Of a DNA stretch of 51,841 nt, positions 14,905 through 22,485 are shown piece by piece. The DNA lies in IMG/VR virus record IMGVR_UViG_3300050006_001381, positions 1-51,841 of that record. One strand, 5' to 3'. Position numbers and translations under genes: made by a program. Position 1 is the first letter of the stretch. The number at the start of each line of letters is the position of its first letter. Below the pieces are notes generated by a model. It was given only the letters and a program-made list of their open reading frames with translations, was not told the origin of the DNA and did no database searches. The stretch comes from a virus.

Positions 14905-16923
14905 ATGGCATTTGTCGTAGATGCGCCCGAGGCGGCCTACATCGGCACCGATGATCAGGCGACGCGGCTGCTGGAGAGGATCGGGAACTGGGACATGGTG
15001 GGGCTCGACACCGAGACCACCGGGCTGGACAGGATGAAGGACCAGGTCGTGTTCTGGTCCCTGGCGAACGGGGAGGAGCGGTACACGTTGCCGCGGAGGA
15101 TGCTGCGCCGGTTCCAGCGATTCCTCGAGGACGATTCGGTCACGTGGGCCGTCCAGAACTGCAACTTCGACGCAGCCATGCTGGCGAACGCGGGCATCGA
15201 GCACGTCAACAGGCGCGGCCGCCCGGTGGGCAACCGGGTGGATCCGATGGTGATGCACTGCCTGTACAAGGACGACGACCTCCATCACGGCCTGGACCGG
15301 ATCAGCAAGACCATGCTGGGGATCGGCAAGTACGCCTCCTACTCCGAGCTGTTCGGCAAGGAGGACATCTGGAAGATCCGGGAGGACCACCCGTCGTTCA
15401 ACGACATGGTGGAGTACGCCTCCTGGGACGCCTGGCTGCACTACCTGGCGGCCGAGGAGCTGATCAGGCGGCTGAAGCTGGAGGAGACCTGGTACGGGGA
15501 CCTGTGGGGCTACTACCAGATGATCGAGAGCCCGCTGCACGACGTGCTGCACGGGATGTCCCGACGAGGCGTGTTCGTGGACAGGGCCTACCTGCGCCCC
15601 AAGAGCGCGGAGGCGCTGATGAGGATGGAGGGGGCGGTGGAGAGGCTCTGCGAGATCGCCGGGCGCCCCATCAACCCTGGGAGCCCCAAGCAGCTCCAAG
15701 GGCTGTTCTACGACGAGCTGGGGATGCCCATCGAGCAGGAGACGTCGGGAGGCGCCAGCGGGAACAGGAAGGGCTCGACGGCCGAGGACGTGCTGATCTC
15801 CTGGAAGGAGCGGCCGCACATCGAGATGCAGAACGGCAAGGCGGTCAAGTACGGCCGCAAGCCCAAGGCCGGCGTCGAGATCAAGGAGTTCCCGATCCCG
15901 GCCAAGGTCAAGGAGTGCGTCGACATCATCCTCGAGTTCCGCAAGCACTCGAAGATGCGGGGCACCTACATCGAGGGCGTGCTCGACCGGCTGAACGAGG
16001 ACACGGGGTGGCGGATCCACGGAGACTTCACCCAGCACGTGGCGCGGACGGGACGGCTGTCGAGCCGGGACCCCAACCTGCAGAACCTGCCGCGGCCGGA
16101 GAACGACCCCTATGGAATCCGGCACGCCTACGTTCCCACGATGAGCGAGGAGGTCGACAGCGACTGGGTCATGCTCTGTGCGGACTACAGCCAGCTGGAG
16201 ATGATGCTGGCGGCGTCGAACAGCGACGACGAGGCGATGCTGGCGGCCATCCACTCGGGGAAGGACCTGCACTGCAACACCGCGGCGCTGATGTTCGGCA
16301 TTCCCTACGAGGACCTGAAGGCCGCCAAGGACAAGAAGGACCGGCGGGAGAACCTGACCTCGCGGGAGAAGGCGCTGATCCAGAAGAGGACGGCGGCCAA
16401 GACCATCGGGTTCGGGGTGCTGTACGGGGAAGGTCCGTGGAAGCTGGCGGAGCAGCTCAGTGTGTCGGTGGGGGAGGCCAAGAACCTGCAGAGGCTGTTC
16501 TTCGGGGCCTTCCCGGACCTCAAGGACCACATCGACGACGTGGAGAAGGTCTGCAAGAAGGAGGGCGTGGCGTTCACCGTGCTCGGCAGGCGCCGGCGGC
16601 TGCACAACGCGCAGAACGAGAGGAGCTGGGCCGAGAAGGCCAGGGCGCTGCGACAGGCGTTCAACTTCACGGTCCAGGGGTTCGCGTCGGAGATCGCCAA
16701 GCAGGCGATGATCTATCTGGCCCAGGACGAGGAGCTGCGCGACCTGGACTGCCACATGCTGGTGCAGGTCCATGACGAGCTCCTGTTCGAGTGCCCTCCC
16801 GAGAACAAGGAGAGGGCGAAGGAGCTGATCAAGTTGCACATGGAAAGGCCGTTCGGGGACATCTTGAAGGTGGACCTCAACGCCGACGTCGGCGAGGGCA
16901 TGTCCTGGCAGGACAGCAAATAG
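14905..16923 (+). CDS. polA: Family A DNA polymerase with proofreading domain
   Basis: A 672-residue replicative polymerase from ATG 14905 (AAAAAGGAG seven bases upstream). The 3'-5' exonuclease shows Exo I LDTETTGLD (~34-42), Exo II NCNFDAAML and Exo III YASWDAWL. Polymerase motif A is DYSQLEMMLAASNSDD (D427), motif B RTAAKTIGFGVLYGEG (495-510) and motif C VQVHDELLFE (H623, D624, E625). F503 aligns with E. coli Pol I F762. There is no 5' nuclease domain, as in T7-type phage enzymes. All catalytic residues are present. It follows the SSB-like gene after a hairpin. Confidence 0.95.
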   Translation: MAFVVDAPEAAYIGTDDQATRLLERIGNWDMVGLDTETTGLDRMKDQVVFWSLANGEERYTLPRRMLRRFQRFLEDDSVTWAVQNCNFDAAMLANAGIEHVNRRGRPVGNRVDPMVMHCLYKDDDLHHGLDRISKTMLGIGKYASYSELFGKEDIWKIREDHPSFNDMVEYASWDAWLHYLAAEELIRRLKLEETWYGDLWGYYQMIESPLHDVLHGMSRRGVFVDRAYLRPKSAEALMRMEGAVERLCEIAGRPINPGSPKQLQGLFYDELGMPIEQETSGGASGNRKGSTAEDVLISWKERPHIEMQNGKAVKYGRKPKAGVEIKEFPIPAKVKECVDIILEFRKHSKMRGTYIEGVLDRLNEDTGWRIHGDFTQHVARTGRLSSRDPNLQNLPRPENDPYGIRHAYVPTMSEEVDSDWVMLCADYSQLEMMLAASNSDDEAMLAAIHSGKDLHCNTAALMFGIPYEDLKAAKDKKDRRENLTSREKALIQKRTAAKTIGFGVLYGEGPWKLAEQLSVSVGEAKNLQRLFFGAFPDLKDHIDDVEKVCKKEGVAFTVLGRRRRLHNAQNERSWAEKARALRQAFNFTVQGFASEIAKQAMIYLAQDEELRDLDCHMLVQVHDELLFECPPENKERAKELIKLHMERPFGDILKVDLNADVGEGMSWQDSK

Positions 16924-17274
16924 GTGCTGATCACCAACCTGCAAGGGGTGGCGGCGACCAGGACCGCCCATGCAGCGAGGCTGGGGATGAACGAGAGCAC
17001 CCTGCGCGCCAGGGTGTACGCGCTGGGCTGGACGGACGAGGAGGCGTGCACCTACGGCAAGGGCACGAAGACGGAGAAGGTGTGCATGGACAGGGTGGGA
17101 CACCTGCGAGACCAGGTGGACCGCATAGAGAGGGACGTGACGAGGATCTTGGAGATGTTCACCGCGCTGATCAGGTCGGCGGACCGGCACGACGTGCGAG
17201 CCGTCCCTCCCAAGGAGCCGGAGAACAGCTCGAAGAAGTTCGGAGCCGTGCCCTCACCGACGGACCAATGGTGA
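16924..17274 (+). CDS. Small protein with HTH-like start and coiled coil
   Basis: A 116-residue product whose GTG directly follows the polymerase TAG; only AGGA nine bases upstream serves as a possible SD. Residues ~8-35 (GVAATRTAHAARLGMNESTL, then RARVYALGW) resemble a helix-turn-helix, and residues ~55-85 form a heptad coiled coil (DRVGHLRDQVDRIERDVTRI). The tail is disordered. It is probably a dimeric DNA-binding protein made with the polymerase, but the family is not recognised. Confidence 0.6.
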   Translation: MLITNLQGVAATRTAHAARLGMNESTLRARVYALGWTDEEACTYGKGTKTEKVCMDRVGHLRDQVDRIERDVTRILEMFTALIRSADRHDVRAVPPKEPENSSKKFGAVPSPTDQW

Positions 17275-17861
17275 ACAACGACAAGAAGGAGGTGCGGCCC
17301 TTGAACCTGATCAACGGCAGATGGCTCAACGACATGACGGACCCGGCCCAGCTGAGCCGGGACATGGCGGAGATCGGACCGCTGGGACTCGTGCGCTGCC
17401 TGCTGGGCGAGCGCAGGTTCTTCCCCAGCGGTCCGCCGGCGGGTGAGTGGAACGTGGCGGGGCACTCGATGCTGACAGCGTTGGTGTTCCTCAGGCTGAG
17501 GGAGGATGCGGGCTGGCCGCCGGAGTGGTTGGCCTTCGTGCTGCTGCACGACGCGCACGAGGGGTTCATCCGGGACATCCCGTCCCCGATCAAGCGCGCC
17601 ATCGGACCGATGTACAAGGACCTGGCGGACGGGGTGGACCGGGGGATCCGGGACTACCTGGGCATGCCCGACCCGTTGGAGCCGGCCCTGGCGGCGGTCA
17701 AGCACTGCGACCTGGTCGCTCTGCTGCTGGAGGCGATGGAGTGGGGCCTGACCATCGAGTCGGGCCCCGAGGACTTCCCGAAGGCGGTGGTCGCTGACTA
17801 CTACGCGTGCGGAGGCGGTGGGCCATGGAACTGGCGCAAGCCGATCAAGGAGGAAGGATGA
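17268..17861 (+). CDS. HD-domain phosphohydrolase (YfbR-like)
   Basis: A 197-residue protein. Conserved pieces are an N-terminal LINGRWLNDMTDP, then VAGHSML (first His), LLHDAHEGFIRDIPSPIK (HD plus second motif) and KHCD (last Asp region), the pattern of HD hydrolases related to 5'-deoxynucleotidase YfbR that trim nucleotide pools. ATG 17268 overlaps the previous stop. TTG 17301, which has AAGGAGG eight bases upstream and sits right at the family's usual N-terminus, is a serious alternative start giving 186 residues. The role is probably dNMP dephosphorylation or nucleotide-pool control. Confidence 0.78.
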   Translation: MVNNDKKEVRPLNLINGRWLNDMTDPAQLSRDMAEIGPLGLVRCLLGERRFFPSGPPAGEWNVAGHSMLTALVFLRLREDAGWPPEWLAFVLLHDAHEGFIRDIPSPIKRAIGPMYKDLADGVDRGIRDYLGMPDPLEPALAAVKHCDLVALLLEAMEWGLTIESGPEDFPKAVVADYYACGGGGPWNWRKPIKEEG

Positions 17862-19504
17862 CCAAGGCCGAGATCAAGGGGACCGCCAAGGAGGTCGCGG
17901 ACAGGGTGTATGCGGAGGCCGACTGCGACGGGTCCGGCTGCCAGCACTCGGTGGCCGACGGGGCGCGTCAGTGTGGCCGTGCGCCTCACCGCGAGGTTCA
18001 TGGCATCATGTGGTGCGGCATCCATGCCGCGAAGGTGGAGAAGCTCAATGGAAAAGCTGGCGGTCGTGACGGCGAAGCCGAAGCCGGGGGAGAAGAGGGC
18101 GCACGCGGAGAGCCCGGACCGGAACGTCCCGTGGGACCCGGAGAAGGGGACGAAGCCGTTCGAGGAGCGGCGGGACCCGAAGACGAAGAAGACCCCCTAA
18201 GCACCAGGGCGCGTCGGAGGAAGGAGCGCCAGGCCAAGAAGGCCAAGAAGGCGGCTCCGAAGAAGGCCAAGCCTCCCTCGAAGAAGAAGGCGGAACCACC
18301 GCGACCATTGAGCCGGGCGGAGCGCCTGGACGCGGAGATGGCCCGGATCGAGAAGGAGATGAAGGGCTCCATCTCGCTGAGGAAGGCAAGCGACCGGACC
18401 TACGCCTACAACGTGCGGCGGCCGACGGGGATCCTGGGACTGGACATCGGACTGGGCGGAGGCTTCCCGGCCGGCTCGGTGAACCAGCTGTACGGGGCGG
18501 ACGGCTCGGGCAAGAACCTCGTGATGAACTACGTCATCCGCGAGGTCCAGCGGAACTACGGCGATGACGCGGCGGTCCTGTATGTGCCCCTGGAGTACGG
18601 GTACGACAAGGTGTTCGCGTGGCACTGCGGCGTGGCCTGCCCCCTGACGGACACCGAGTTCGACCAGTACATGGAGGACGGTGACGGCGGGGCCTCGGAC
18701 GAGCAGGTCGAGATGGTGCGCAGGGAGGTCGGCAGGTTCTACCTGGCGGACCTGGGGCAGAAGGGGACGACGATCGCCGCGGAGGCGAAGTTCGAGGCGG
18801 CCATCGAGTCGCTGCAGACGGGGCTGTACCAGCTCATCTGCATCGACGGGCTCGGCGCGTTCCTGGGCAAGGACCAGAGGTTCAAGGGCGAAGGCAAGCG
18901 CCGTCGGCTGCAGGACTCGAGGAAGGTGGGCGTCAACGCGCGTCTGCTGACCGACTTCCTGGGCGAGGCGTTCTCCATCCTGGGGATGCCCGACGAGGAC
19001 GGCGGGCCCAACCAGACCACGGTGATCCTGAATTCGCAGCAGCGGGCGAACATCGTCGACAACCCCTACGCGGCGAAGTTCGCCAAGAAGGTGAAGCCGG
19101 TGGACAGCCGCGCACTGCTGCACGCCAAGGCGATGGACGTGGAGCTCAAGAAGATCAAGGCGCTCAAGAGGGAGATCCGCGGCCGCAAGAAGCTGGTGGG
19201 GCGCCTGACGGGCTGGGAGGTCATCAAGGGCAAGCTGGGGACGCACGAGGGCCACGAGGGCGAGTTCGAGCACTACTTCTCCACGGGGATCAACGTGGTG
19301 CCCGAGGCGGTGGCGACAGCACGCGCGCTGAGCGTGATCGTCAGCCGCGGAGCGAAGGTCTACGGGCCCTGGGGTGACAAGGGGAAGACCAAGGACGGCG
19401 TCGAGGAGTACTACGACGAGGGCTCCGAGCAGGACGAGCGGCTGGAGGTCCTCCGCAGGGCATGCTTCCGCAAAGCCGGGCTGAACGTGCGGTTCTCGGC
19501 GTAG
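17858..19504 (+). CDS. RecA/UvsX-like recombinase with Cys-rich N-terminal extension
   Basis: A continuous 548-codon frame from ATG 17858 (AAGGAGG upstream). Residues 1-63 hold a possible zinc site (C23, C28, C39, C53 with nearby His). Residues 64-114 are a Gly/Glu-rich linker whose codons do not fit the genome bias. Residues ~115-150 are Lys/Ala/Pro-rich, and ~165-548 are the RecA core: Walker A GADGSGKN (213-220), Walker B LICIDGLGAF, and a strand plus DNA-loop region TTVILNSQQRANI. Asn replaces the usual Ser/Thr after the Walker Lys. The true recombinase start is uncertain: in-frame TTG 18308 or ATG 18338 would remove the extension. See the nested frame at 18048-18200. Confidence 0.75.
   Translation: MTKAEIKGTAKEVADRVYAEADCDGSGCQHSVADGARQCGRAPHREVHGIMWCGIHAAKVEKLNGKAGGRDGEAEAGGEEGARGEPGPERPVGPGEGDEAVRGAAGPEDEEDPLSTRARRRKERQAKKAKKAAPKKAKPPSKKKAEPPRPLSRAERLDAEMARIEKEMKGSISLRKASDRTYAYNVRRPTGILGLDIGLGGGFPAGSVNQLYGADGSGKNLVMNYVIREVQRNYGDDAAVLYVPLEYGYDKVFAWHCGVACPLTDTEFDQYMEDGDGGASDEQVEMVRREVGRFYLADLGQKGTTIAAEAKFEAAIESLQTGLYQLICIDGLGAFLGKDQRFKGEGKRRRLQDSRKVGVNARLLTDFLGEAFSILGMPDEDGGPNQTTVILNSQQRANIVDNPYAAKFAKKVKPVDSRALLHAKAMDVELKKIKALKREIRGRKKLVGRLTGWEVIKGKLGTHEGHEGEFEHYFSTGINVVPEAVATARALSVIVSRGAKVYGPWGDKGKTKDGVEEYYDEGSEQDERLEVLRRACFRKAGLNVRFSA
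18048..18200 (+). CDS. Nested frame with genome-like codon bias
   Basis: A 50-residue basic frame, one base ahead of the recombinase frame, starting at ATG 18048 with GGAG seven bases upstream and ending at TAA 18198. Nearly every codon ends in G or C, against about half in the overlapping recombinase frame, so selection has acted on this frame. It ends PFEERRDPKTKKTP at a run of five C followed by TAA, where a -1 slip would lead straight into the Lys/Ala-rich start of RecA. It is either a separate micro-gene or the original frame of a linker now bounded by two compensating shifts. Confidence 0.5.
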   Translation: MEKLAVVTAKPKPGEKRAHAESPDRNVPWDPEKGTKPFEERRDPKTKKTP

Positions 19505-19507
19505 CCA

Positions 19508-20044
19508 ATGGGCTCCGAGGTCCGCAGGCAGGTCTGCGAAGGATGCTGGCGGGAGTGCCGGTATGCGGACTTCCGGGACTCGGTGCCCACCAAGCGGAAG
19601 AGGGGAGCTCACGGCGCCGCGGTGGAGCGTCGTGAGTTCCTGCAGGTGGCGGACGACAAGGCCCGGGAGGTCACCCAGAACATCAGTGACGGCGTCGGCG
19701 ACCGTCTCACGAAGGCCAAGATCCTCGGGAAGATGCACGAGGAGAAGCAGGCCCAGTGGGAGAGGGAGACCACCGAGTGCTTCTATCGGGGGCAGCAGCT
19801 GCCGGACACGACGGAGGACGCACTGATCTGGGTGGTGGGCATGGGGGACAAGCGGTTCCGCATCGAGGTGCAGGGCTGGTCCGAGGACCAATGGAAGAGG
19901 CGGGAGAGGATCCGCAGGCCGGTCACGGCGCGCACGTTCCTGCGTTGGTGGGGCAAGGCGCGTCAGCGCAGCCTGGAGGACGACCTGGACAGACCGAACC
20001 TGAAGGCCCCCGGCGTGGGGATCGGAGACCCATGGACGACCTGA
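19508..20044 (+). CDS. Unknown protein with N-terminal Cys cluster
   Basis: A 178-residue product from ATG 19508, three bases after the recombinase stop and without a visible SD, so probably translated by coupling. C10, C13 and C17 (VCEGCWREC) plus a later Cys may form a metal knuckle. The middle is a long charged helix (TKAKILGKMHEEKQAQWERE), followed by a beta-like WVVGMGDKRFRIEVQGW and a basic WKRRERIRRP helix. A recombination accessory role would fit its position but is not shown. Confidence 0.66.
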   Translation: MGSEVRRQVCEGCWRECRYADFRDSVPTKRKRGAHGAAVERREFLQVADDKAREVTQNISDGVGDRLTKAKILGKMHEEKQAQWERETTECFYRGQQLPDTTEDALIWVVGMGDKRFRIEVQGWSEDQWKRRERIRRPVTARTFLRWWGKARQRSLEDDLDRPNLKAPGVGIGDPWTT

Positions 20045-20367
20045 AGCGGTGGAGGCGGACGGAGGAGAGGATCGCAGATGATCTGGGCGGCCACGCCCAG
20101 GCGGGCTCGGGCAACCAAGCCAACTTCCGCGGTGACATCCGGGTGCACGGTTTTCTCCGGGTACAAGGAAAGACGGTCCTGAAGGGCAGGTCCACATCCT
20201 TGAAGCTGGACGACTGGGAGGAGGTGCTGGACCAGGCCCTGCGGGCAGGGGAGATGCCGGCGATGGTGTACCGCTTCGTAGAGGGGCGGGACACCCTGCT
20301 GGCCGTGATCGACTACGACGATTTCCAGGAGCTGATGAAGCTCAAGAAGGAGCGAGATGGCGAATGA
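20032..20367 (+). CDS. Hjc-like PD-(D/E)XK nuclease fold, active site altered
   Basis: A 111-residue protein from ATG 20032. The layout matches small archaeal/phage Holliday junction resolvase-like nucleases: WRRTEERIADDLGG (E11/E12), AGSGNQANFRGDI (GSG at 25-27, D35), then a core strand, and a helix with EVLDQALRAGEMPAMVYRFV. At the core strand, where an E-x-K motif is expected, it reads VLKGRSTS, so the catalytic Glu appears to be replaced by Lys and the Lys by Arg. It may be a structure-specific DNA-binding or inactive partner. It overlaps the next gene by 11 bases. Confidence 0.5.
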   Translation: MDDLKRWRRTEERIADDLGGHAQAGSGNQANFRGDIRVHGFLRVQGKTVLKGRSTSLKLDDWEEVLDQALRAGEMPAMVYRFVEGRDTLLAVIDYDDFQELMKLKKERDGE

Positions 20368-21085
20368 CACGCTGATGTCCATCAGGGACCTCAAGACGGT
20401 CGACGAGGAGGTGAAGAGGGAGCTTCGGGACGACATCCCGATCCTGAACGAGCTGCACGCGTTCCTGTGGCACGAGAAGAACGCGTCGGACGACCCCTGG
20501 AGGAGCAGCGGGTACTACTCGCCGTCATCCCTCGCCTACTGCGCAAGGGCGATGTACTACCAGCGGACCGAGGTGGAGCAGAGGAACTGCCTGGAGGCGC
20601 AGACCCGGATCACGTTCGGGGTCGGGCACGCGGTGCACGACATGCTGCAGAGCTGGCTGGTGGAGGCGCTGGGAGAGGACGCGGTGGAGATGGAGGTGGT
20701 GTGCACCGACGAGGACCTGCACATCAAGGGGGCGGCGGATGGCCTGTTGGAGCTCGAGCACTTCCGCAAGCTGCTGGAGATCAAGACCATCAGTGCGAAG
20801 GGCTACGCCGACCTGAGCAAGCCCAAGCCCGAGCACGTCCTGCAGACGCACTGCTACGCGTATATGCTCGACACCCCGCTGATCGACTACATCTACGTGT
20901 CGAAGGAGTGGCCGCACGAGATCAAGGTGTTCAGCACCTTCTTCGACCGTGTGGTCTGGGGCAAGGCGCGGGACAAGCTGGAGTCGATCGAAGCCTGCGT
21001 GCAGGCCGAGAACCCGCCTCCGCAGGAGGTCGGACGAGGCTGCTGGGAGTGCAAGTTCCGCTGGCACTGCGAGCCGGACCTGTAA
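20357..21085 (+). CDS. Cas4/RecB-like Fe-S exonuclease
   Basis: A 242-residue PD-(D/E)XK nuclease from ATG 20357 (AAGGAG four bases upstream). C62 (AYCARAMYYQR) and C229, C232, C238 (GCWECKFRWHC) are placed as in Cas4/AddB iron-sulfur nucleases. The catalytic core reads HIKGAADGLLE, then LLEIKTIS (E-x-K), then the QTHCYAY motif (Q-x-x-x-Y). Such phage enzymes resect DNA ends for recombination-dependent replication. Lying right after RecA and before RusA-like genes supports that role. There is no cas1/cas2 or CRISPR array in the window, so it is not part of an adaptation module. Confidence 0.85.
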   Translation: MANDTLMSIRDLKTVDEEVKRELRDDIPILNELHAFLWHEKNASDDPWRSSGYYSPSSLAYCARAMYYQRTEVEQRNCLEAQTRITFGVGHAVHDMLQSWLVEALGEDAVEMEVVCTDEDLHIKGAADGLLELEHFRKLLEIKTISAKGYADLSKPKPEHVLQTHCYAYMLDTPLIDYIYVSKEWPHEIKVFSTFFDRVVWGKARDKLESIEACVQAENPPPQEVGRGCWECKFRWHCEPDL

Positions 21086-21633
21086 TGGGCAAGATCGACA
21101 CCGAGGTGAGGCTGGCGGAGGAGCTGGAGCGGTACGACCAGATCGTACGCTCCGTGACGGAGGACCTGGACGAGGATGGGCTGGACCTGCCCGACCGACC
21201 AGAAGGGGATGTGCCCCAATGGCCGTCGTCGGACGTCAACAAGATCAGGGACGACGAGCTGTTCAAGCTCCACTTCGAGTTCCGGGAGTTCGGCAGGCAC
21301 GTGGCGGGCAAGGCCGCGATGTCCCGCCTGGCCCGGGATGCGATGAAGGAGAAGCTGGCGCTGGTGGAGGCCTCCGTGCGGAAGCGTGCCAAGGGGAGCA
21401 ACAAGGAGGAGCGCGACGACTTCGTCACACTCGATTCCCTGGTGCAGACGACCCGGCAGCAGCTCTTCTACTGGGAGGGCCTGTACCGGATCCACACCGA
21501 GCTCGCGGACATGCTCCGCAAGGACACGGACGTGGTCAGCCGGCAGATGACCCAGCGGGAGAAGGACAGGGAGCAGGGAGGCCGCAGCAGGAGGGCGGAG
21601 GGCAAGGGACGCCGGCGCCGGTACGAGAGTTGA
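21085..21633 (+). CDS. Unknown helical protein
   Basis: A 182-residue product whose ATG overlaps the previous TAA. It is almost entirely charged helix (KIDTEVRLAEELERYDQIVR and later SLVQTTRQQLFYWEGLYRI), with a disordered acidic patch near residue 40 and a strongly basic C-terminus (GGRSRRAEGKGRRRRYES). No metal or nucleotide motif. Position between two recombination nucleases suggests a DNA-processing accessory. Confidence 0.66.
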   Translation: MGKIDTEVRLAEELERYDQIVRSVTEDLDEDGLDLPDRPEGDVPQWPSSDVNKIRDDELFKLHFEFREFGRHVAGKAAMSRLARDAMKEKLALVEASVRKRAKGSNKEERDDFVTLDSLVQTTRQQLFYWEGLYRIHTELADMLRKDTDVVSRQMTQREKDREQGGRSRRAEGKGRRRRYES

Positions 21634-22085
21634 CGGAGCGTGTCCTCAGAGCGGTCCTGCCGATGCCTCCCAGCGGCAACAGCATCCAGAAGCTGACCAC
21701 CCGGAGGCTGAGGGGCAAGGTCGTCCCGATGATGCACTTCTCCGAGGAGGCCAAGCGGTACCGGGAGAGGGTCAAGGCCCACATGCTCGCGGAGCACGTG
21801 ACGGACGTGTCGGTGTTGGACACCACGCTGGCCTACGAGCTGAAGCTGGTCCTTTATCTGGAGGCGCTCAACAAGGGATGGCCGGGCAAGGCCAAGACCA
21901 GGTTCAAGGACCTGGACACCTCGAACCGGGTGCTGCTGCTGGAGAACTGCATCAAGCAGGCGACAGGGATGGACGACTACCACCACTTCCGGCTGGTCGT
22001 GGAGAAGAAGCAGGTGTGGGAAGGGCAGGAGGAGAGCGTGGAGGTCACCCTGACCCCTTTGCCTGAAGGATGGTGGGACCAATGA
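21630..22085 (+). CDS. RusA-like Holliday junction resolvase
   Basis: A 151-residue protein. TTG 21630 overlaps the previous stop (TTGA). The opening VLPMPPSGNSIQKL matches the RusA 'P-P-S-x-N' start. The core RFKDLDTSNRVLLLENCIKQ with ATGMDDYHHF carries the aspartates of the RusA D-x-D-N...D pattern, although the second motif reads D-T-S-N in place of D-N-x-x-K. A conserved VVEKKQVW follows. RusA enzymes cut four-way junctions as dimers. Here the gene completes a recombination set of RecA, end-resecting nuclease and resolvase. Confidence 0.72.
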   Translation: MTERVLRAVLPMPPSGNSIQKLTTRRLRGKVVPMMHFSEEAKRYRERVKAHMLAEHVTDVSVLDTTLAYELKLVLYLEALNKGWPGKAKTRFKDLDTSNRVLLLENCIKQATGMDDYHHFRLVVEKKQVWEGQEESVEVTLTPLPEGWWDQ

Positions 22086-22465
22086 AGAAGCGACCGAGGA
22101 AGCCGAAGAAGAAGTCGAAGATCGAGCTTCGCAACGACAAGGCCAAGGAGTACATTCTCGGCGACGGGGTCCCCGCTCTCGGGGATGCCTGCCTGGGGGA
22201 ACTGCTGGAGCTGTGCAGGCATGTGGGGCTGTCAGCCCACAAGGGAATGGGAACAGAGGCCATCGTGGCCCTGCTGGACGGAGAGGAGGACCCAGAGGCG
22301 TCACCGGTCGACAAGGTCCGGGACCGCATGGGGGTCTTCATGAAGCTGTACTGGGATCGGGTCACCCACCAGCTCCCTGACGGGTGCGATGGGGACTGCT
22401 ACAAGTGCTCGGACGTGAAGGTGATCTCTTGCTTCCGCGAGAACGCGGGCAACCTCTTCACGTAA
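22082..22465 (+). CDS. Basic protein with C-terminal Cys4 motif
   Basis: A 127-residue product whose ATG overlaps the previous stop (ATGA). The N-terminus is very basic (KKRPRKPKKKSKIELRNDK). The middle (PALGDACLGELLELCRHVGL, then TEAIVALLD) has a SAP/Rho-N-like two-helix look. C102, C106, C109 and C117 (CDGDCYKC...C) could bind zinc. This suggests a nucleic-acid-binding protein. Family not recognised. Confidence 0.66.
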   Translation: MKKRPRKPKKKSKIELRNDKAKEYILGDGVPALGDACLGELLELCRHVGLSAHKGMGTEAIVALLDGEEDPEASPVDKVRDRMGVFMKLYWDRVTHQLPDGCDGDCYKCSDVKVISCFRENAGNLFT

Positions 22466-22485
22466 ACCACAAGATAAAGGGAACC

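Noticed and set aside
20357-21085. Cas4-like gene as evidence for CRISPR adaptation
   Set aside because: No cas1, cas2 or repeat-spacer array seen; phage Cas4-like nucleases commonly serve recombination.
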